Below, one piece after another: positions 59,901 to 64,000 of a stretch of 64,000 nucleotides of DNA (its first letter is position 1; the number at the start of each line of letters is the position of its first letter). Under the pieces are notes generated by a model. That model made no database searches. It saw only the letters and a program-made list of their open reading frames with translations, and was not told where the DNA came from. Location of the stretch: NCBI GenBank assembly GCA_033065855.1, contig JAVXUO010001645.1, positions 124,001-188,000 on the forward strand, read 5' to 3'. Source of the DNA: Escallonia rubra (Eukaryota; Streptophyta; Magnoliopsida; Escalloniales; Escalloniaceae). The translations under genes and the position numbers were made by a program.

Positions 59901-62096
59901 GACCTTTAGAGGGATTTGGTGTTGCTCATATTTTACAAGAGATGCTTGCCACCCTGCCTTAGAAGGTTATGCCTCTTCCACTTTTCTAACAGCTTAATCT
60001 TCTAGAACAACTTGTAGTCAACATGGTAGAAGAGCTTACGGTGGTTCGCAAGGTCTTGGTTAGGAATTTTCCTGGTTGCTATTGGCCTCGTGTATTTCTT
60101 GCTGATTTGCCACTGGGTTCATTTATGTACACTGTGAGCGGGAACTAGGTTTTTTTCATCGTTGATTTGTCTCTCCACCTGCAACGGGAGACTTACTTGC
60201 AATGGTGAGTGTTAAAGCATGATATACAATGGGTCCATCTTTAGTAGCCTAAGCTTTAGGAGCACGGGATGAACTTTAGGCTTTAAGATGATAGAACATA
60301 TCTTTTCGTGTAGGGCATAATGTTTTCTCATTTGGGCTATAATGATGCGAGGCTTATGAAAAATTTCTTCACCTTTACCGTTATATAGCTCATGAAATTC
60401 TGCTGACATCATCCTTGTTCTTTTTTTTTTTAAGTGCAAGAATGACACTTACTTGATGATAAACTTCACTGATGCTTATAGCTTCTTTTGGTCCTGTATT
60501 CAACTAATGATTTCTTTTAATTATTACCTTTCCAGAGCATCTCGTTGGTATTCGCTATTCTTCATTCTCTATATCCTCTTGGGTGTTTACTTCGTCACCA
60601 ACTTGATCCTTGCCGTTGTGTACGATAGCTTTAAAAATCAGGTATAACATTCTTTAATCTGTTTTAGCTGTTCTTTTGAGTCTGCCACTATTGGTCTTAT
60701 GTCCCAGAGAAGTTTATTTGGCAGCTCCGGCCACCATAACAGGAAGAGTATGATAAGTAACTATGGTTGGAAGTGATTTAAGTCACCCTTTTAAATGATT
60801 TTGGTTATATTATCGTACTGTACTTGTCAACTGTCTTCAAATTGCTATCTCGATATGACACTACCAGTTTGGGGTGATTGTTCACTGTATTTTTAAAGAT
60901 AGAACATGGGCAAAACAGGCTTACATGTCCTTTTTGTCGCAGCTAGTAAAACAAGTAGGTGAGCAGGACCGTATGAGGATAAGGATATTGAAGAAAGCCT
61001 TTAATCTTATTGATAACTATGTGAGTTCAGATCATGTGAATGATTTCCTTCCATTTAATCTCTCTCTCTCTCTCTCAATCAAGCATCTTTGGAACTCTTG
61101 TACTATTATTTACTGTCATAAAGAGCATATGCTTAGTTTGGTAGGATGCTAATATTCTGTCATTCCTCGTATGAGTTCTAGCTGATCATACATGATTATA
61201 CTCGCTTTTTATGGTTAATAAATTCCCTTAGTATTATTCCACGAGACCAATGAAATGGATACATAAATTCCACACGAAATTGGATGACTATGGTCTAGTT
61301 TTTCCATTAGGCAGAAAGAACGATAAACTGTCGACAGACATATATATACATGCATATGCATATATAAATGTAGTTCTTCCAAAAATCAACTACTTTTAAA
61401 GTAGAAAATAGAACAGTGTTGGTATGCAATATTATCTATGAAACAACCCTATAAGATCGGGAAAGTGAACTTTTTCTGCCCCTTTTGTACACTGTTGGCT
61501 GCATCATAGAGGAATACGATCTCAAGCTTTTAGGGCACAAATTCTGGCTACTCGTTTTCCCTCTTCAATTAGGATGAACCAGCAGGAAACTTCCACACTG
61601 ACTCCTAGTAGAATTTAGATACTGAAATATTGCTCATGTCCAGTGAATCTAGAATCTCCACATATTTGGATCGTGGAACTTAGTTAATCATGAATCTAAA
61701 TTTACTGAGAACTATTTTGGCCTAAACTAACATCAAATTAACCATTCTTTGTAATAAACCCATTTCTGTGATCAATCCCATGTATGCACTTTGCAAATAT
61801 ATCAGTTGCCCCACTTTTTTTGCCATTGTGCTCTTCTCATTTTCTTCGTTGATCAGAGAACAATGTTATATTCATGTCCTTGGTGATTGCAATTTTGTAA
61901 CCTTGGAATCTATTACAAATTCGTTCAGGTTTTCATTTGGCTCCATTAAGTTTTTTTTTCTATATGTACATGCAGTGCTCAGTCTAATCAACATTGTCTC
62001 GTTGCATCTACTTATAGACATTTTTAATCAACAGAATCTTGGGTATCTTGACAAAGAACAATGTATACGTCTGTTTGAGGAACTAAATAAGTACAG
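50999..62096 (+). CDS. TPC1: two-pore cation channel TPC1, first ten exons (partial)
   Basis: TPC1 is the vacuolar-membrane slow-vacuolar channel, gated by voltage and cytosolic Ca2+. Exons are 50999–51151, 54558–54698, 54981–55088, 56617–56712, 58015–58145, 58572–58632, 58928–59094, 60536–60641, 60943–61020 and 62035–62096, in frame for 367 codons. The N-terminus has an acidic dileucine (DKASLL) that fits tonoplast sorting. Domain I follows: S1 ([18 protein letters not shown]), S2 ([15 protein letters not shown]), S3, S4 ([17 protein letters not shown]), S5, the luminal acidic pair FEDTEQG (249–250), the pore TTSNNPDVW and S6 ([14 protein letters not shown]). The first EF-hand loop (345–356) is degenerate. 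EF-hand 2 and domain II are not in the window; a retroelement occupies the next intron. A TTG four codons earlier was rejected as start. Confidence 0.95.
54734..54884. mobile_element. short Stowaway MITE in TPC1 intron 2
   Basis: Flanked by TA on both sides. Ends are TTCTCCCTCCGCCCACAAGG and, inverted, TTCCCTCCAACGAC. 151 bp, noncoding, 36 bases downstream of exon 2. Confidence 0.7.
55323..55570. mobile_element. MITE with about 60-bp terminal inverted repeats in TPC1 intron 3
   Basis: The left arm has CCAGGTGATGAGGAATGGAA and GATAATTGGATTGTAGAA. The right arm has the complement, ending TTCATTCCTCATGACCAGG. The arms pair over about 60 bases with few mismatches, leaving a loop of about 125 bases. 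A 25-base direct repeat (CCAGGCAATCAGG..ATTCGAG) lies at the right border (55566 and 55608). Confidence 0.75.
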
Positions 62097-62371
62097 GTAC
62101 AGCTCATTCACCACCATATATTGTCTATCCAGTATTTTCTTGTTCAAGCGTTTCATTTTCTCTTAATTTCCATTGGAAGTTGTTTCATAGTCAATGAACC
62201 GCCAATGCAGATCTAAGATCTTGATGCAATTAGGATGCAAAGTTATGCGCATACTTATGTTACATAAGCTGAATTCTTAGGAAACCAAAATGTGTACCCC
62301 ACTTTACAGTCTAGCATCAAGAAACTCGTTAACTTCTTATGAACTTTTGAAAAAAGTACCGTAAAACAACG

Positions 62372-62869
62372 TGTTCTAGATTTGAGCAGCAGAGAATAGC
62401 ACAGTAAACAATGGCTTTGTGCTGGCCTCTCGCGCATATAGCAGCGGCATAGGGATCGGAAGGCGCGACGGGGTTAATTCCTCAATACCCAAGCCTCCAA
62501 TGCTTGAGAACCCTGACTGGAGTGGAGCTGAAGCTGAATCTTACTATTCTTCTTTTCTGTCTTCTTCCAAACTGTCCTAGAGAAGGCAGACTTATCTTCT
62601 GTTATACCAACTCCAAAGCTTCCCAAAGAAGCCAACTCTAATCTTCCAAGAGAAGCCAAAACTTTGCACACAAACCCCTCCCAGTAAAATCGGACTTCTC
62701 TAACTCCCCGAGCATACAAGTTTTTCACAAAATGACCCCAAAACTTCAAAGTTGACTCAGATTAGAGACCAAACTGAAAAGACATTACTACCCCTGACAA
62801 AAAGTACTACAGAAAATACTTGAAATCAAAACTCCTTAGAATCTGTACATATCTATATGACTTGCATCA
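62372..62869 (-). repeat. 3' LTR of the gypsy element
   Basis: On the minus strand it follows the purine tract AAGGGGAGAA, begins TGATGCAAG and appears to end TCTAGAACA, giving about 498 bp. The far end is inferred from the TG..CA rule and is not confirmed by a second LTR. Confidence 0.6.
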
Positions 62870-63823
62870 TTCTCCCCTTGTTAGAAAGAACTCGCCTCTA
62901 TGCGAGTTGCCATTTTGCGACTTGGCAATCTCAGCTTCAATTTTCATGAACTCTTCCTCACTTAACCATGAGTTCTCATGGTTAGGTTGTCCCGCCCACT
63001 TCATGAGAAATCTTAAATATGCCCCTGCTCTTGTCTGAATTTCTCGGACGTGGATCACTCTTTCAATTTTGTCCTTCTGTTTTTGTGGAAACCTCACTTG
63101 ATGTTTTAACACCAACATCAGCCAATTCATCATGTGTATAATATCTGCGACATTGAAGATGGGGGATATGACTAGACCATGAGGGAGTTCTACTTCATAG
63201 GCATTATCACCAAATTTTCGCAATATCTTGCATGGGCCAACCTTTTTGCTTTTTAATTTGTGATAAGTACCTGTTGGAAGCCTTTCTTTCCGAAGGTAAA
63301 CCATTACCCAGTCCCCAACCTTGAACTCTTTGAACCTCAGGTGGGGATCAGTAGCTTCTTTGAAGCGTTGATCCGTTTCAGCCAATTTCTCTCGAACTTC
63401 TTCTGCGACCTCTTTCAGATTTTCAGCTTAGGCTATAGCATTATCAGTATCAGGTGTGGCAGATTTAAAACATCCATAAGGTCAACAACCTGGTTCGGGT
63501 TTCGCCCGTAGACGGATTGAAAAGGGCTCTTTCCGGTAGACCTATTCTCGATGCTATTGGAAACGAAATCAGCTTGAGGCAAGATCAAATCCCATTGCTT
63601 AATGTTGTCCTTCGCTAGGCATCTCAGCAAATTTCCCAGACTACCCTTTACTATTTCTGCTTGAGGGCGATATGCGCTGCTATATTGCAAATTAGTGGCC
63701 AATAATCTCCACAAGGTCCTCCAAAACTGGCCAAGTAACTTGGTGTCTCGATCGGATGTGATGGTTTTGGGCAAACCATGTAATTTAACTACTTCTTGGA
63801 AGAAAAGAGTCGCTACATGGGTT
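62867..63823 (-). pseudogene. gypsy integrase and chromodomain, broken
   Basis: The upstream part gives THVATLFFQEVVKLHGLPKT, SDRDTKL, SAYRPQAE, SLGNLLRCLAKDN and RSTGKSPFQSVYGRNP, the integrase catalytic core of chromovirus elements. A stop in the CCTAAGCTG context near 63427 and frame changes separate it from a 172-codon frame. That frame has the C-terminal [14 protein letters not shown] and [13 protein letters not shown] motifs and a chromodomain ([20 protein letters not shown]). It ends at a TGA formed by the start of the LTR. In intact elements the chromodomain guides integration to marked chromatin. Confidence 0.88.
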
Positions 63824-64000
63824 TAGGGCTGTATATGAACCGAGTTTGAGCCGAACACGGGTGTGTTCGAACTCGGTTCGTTTAATTTTTGGTATGTTCG
63901 AGCTCGGCTCGAGTTCGTTAAGAGCAAAAATTTCGATGTTCGAACTCGGCTCGAACTCGTGACTGAAGAACTCGGGCTCGACTCGTTTAACAATACGAGT
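63824..64000 (+). mobile_element. left end of an element nested in the gypsy integrase
   Basis: The integrase frame stops at about 63823, where TAGGGCTGTATATGAACCGA begins. The sequence is filled with GAACTCG/GTTCGAAC and CGGCTCGA words, a pattern of subterminal repeats in plant hAT-like elements. The right end is outside the window, so the class is tentative. Confidence 0.55.

Larger units (their letters stand above)
62372..64000 (-). mobile_element. Ty3/gypsy chromovirus remnant, antisense to TPC1
   Basis: Minus-strand order, from the right edge, is integrase core, integrase C-terminus, chromodomain, polypurine tract and 3' LTR. The element continues past the window edge, and another element interrupts it at 63824. 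It lies in the interval after TPC1 exon 10. Stops in pol show it is inactive. Confidence 0.88.

Overview
This is nuclear DNA from a flowering plant, almost certainly a eudicot. The evidence is GT–AG spliced genes with AT-rich introns, plant-only gene families (CASP-like, FLOE, callose synthase, TPC1), and a dense load of plant transposons (Ty1/copia, Ty3/gypsy chromovirus, hAT, Mutator, Stowaway). The species cannot be told from the sequence.

Layout. 1–3544 (minus): the first nine coding exons of NRPB2, the second-largest subunit of RNA polymerase II; the gene runs off the left edge. 3.8–13.4 kb: a repeat island with MITE-like sequences, an internally deleted copia element with both LTRs, a probable solo gypsy LTR and a hAT element with a perfect 8-bp target duplication. 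13.5–16.3 kb (plus): a four-pass CASP-like membrane protein with a 5'UTR intron and a GC–AG intron. 17.6–19.1 kb: a hAT-like element carrying a UDP-glucose dehydrogenase fragment and a promoter-like stretch on the opposite strand. 19.8–28.9 kb (plus): a FLOE1-type (DUF1421) condensate protein whose three exons match its domains. 31.1–32.8 kb: a hAT element containing a Pack-MULE that carries an ALOG/LSH gene fragment. 35.1–40.5 kb (plus): a complete intronless callose synthase of the GSL5/CalS12/PMR4 type. 42.3–44.1 kb: two diverged copies of an unidentified noncoding repeat. 45.4–46.6 kb: another hAT-like element. 51.0–62.1 kb (plus): the first ten exons of the vacuolar cation channel TPC1. 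62.4–64.0 kb (minus): a gypsy chromovirus remnant, itself interrupted by another element at 63.82 kb, lying where TPC1 should continue.

The five genes are unrelated single-copy-style plant genes (transcription, wall/membrane scaffold, seed hydration sensing, callose deposition, vacuolar Ca2+/K+ signalling) and do not form a functional cluster. The least ordinary content is in the repeats: two different DNA transposons (a Mutator and a hAT) have each picked up a recognisable host gene fragment. No CRISPR, operon, tRNA or rRNA gene was seen.
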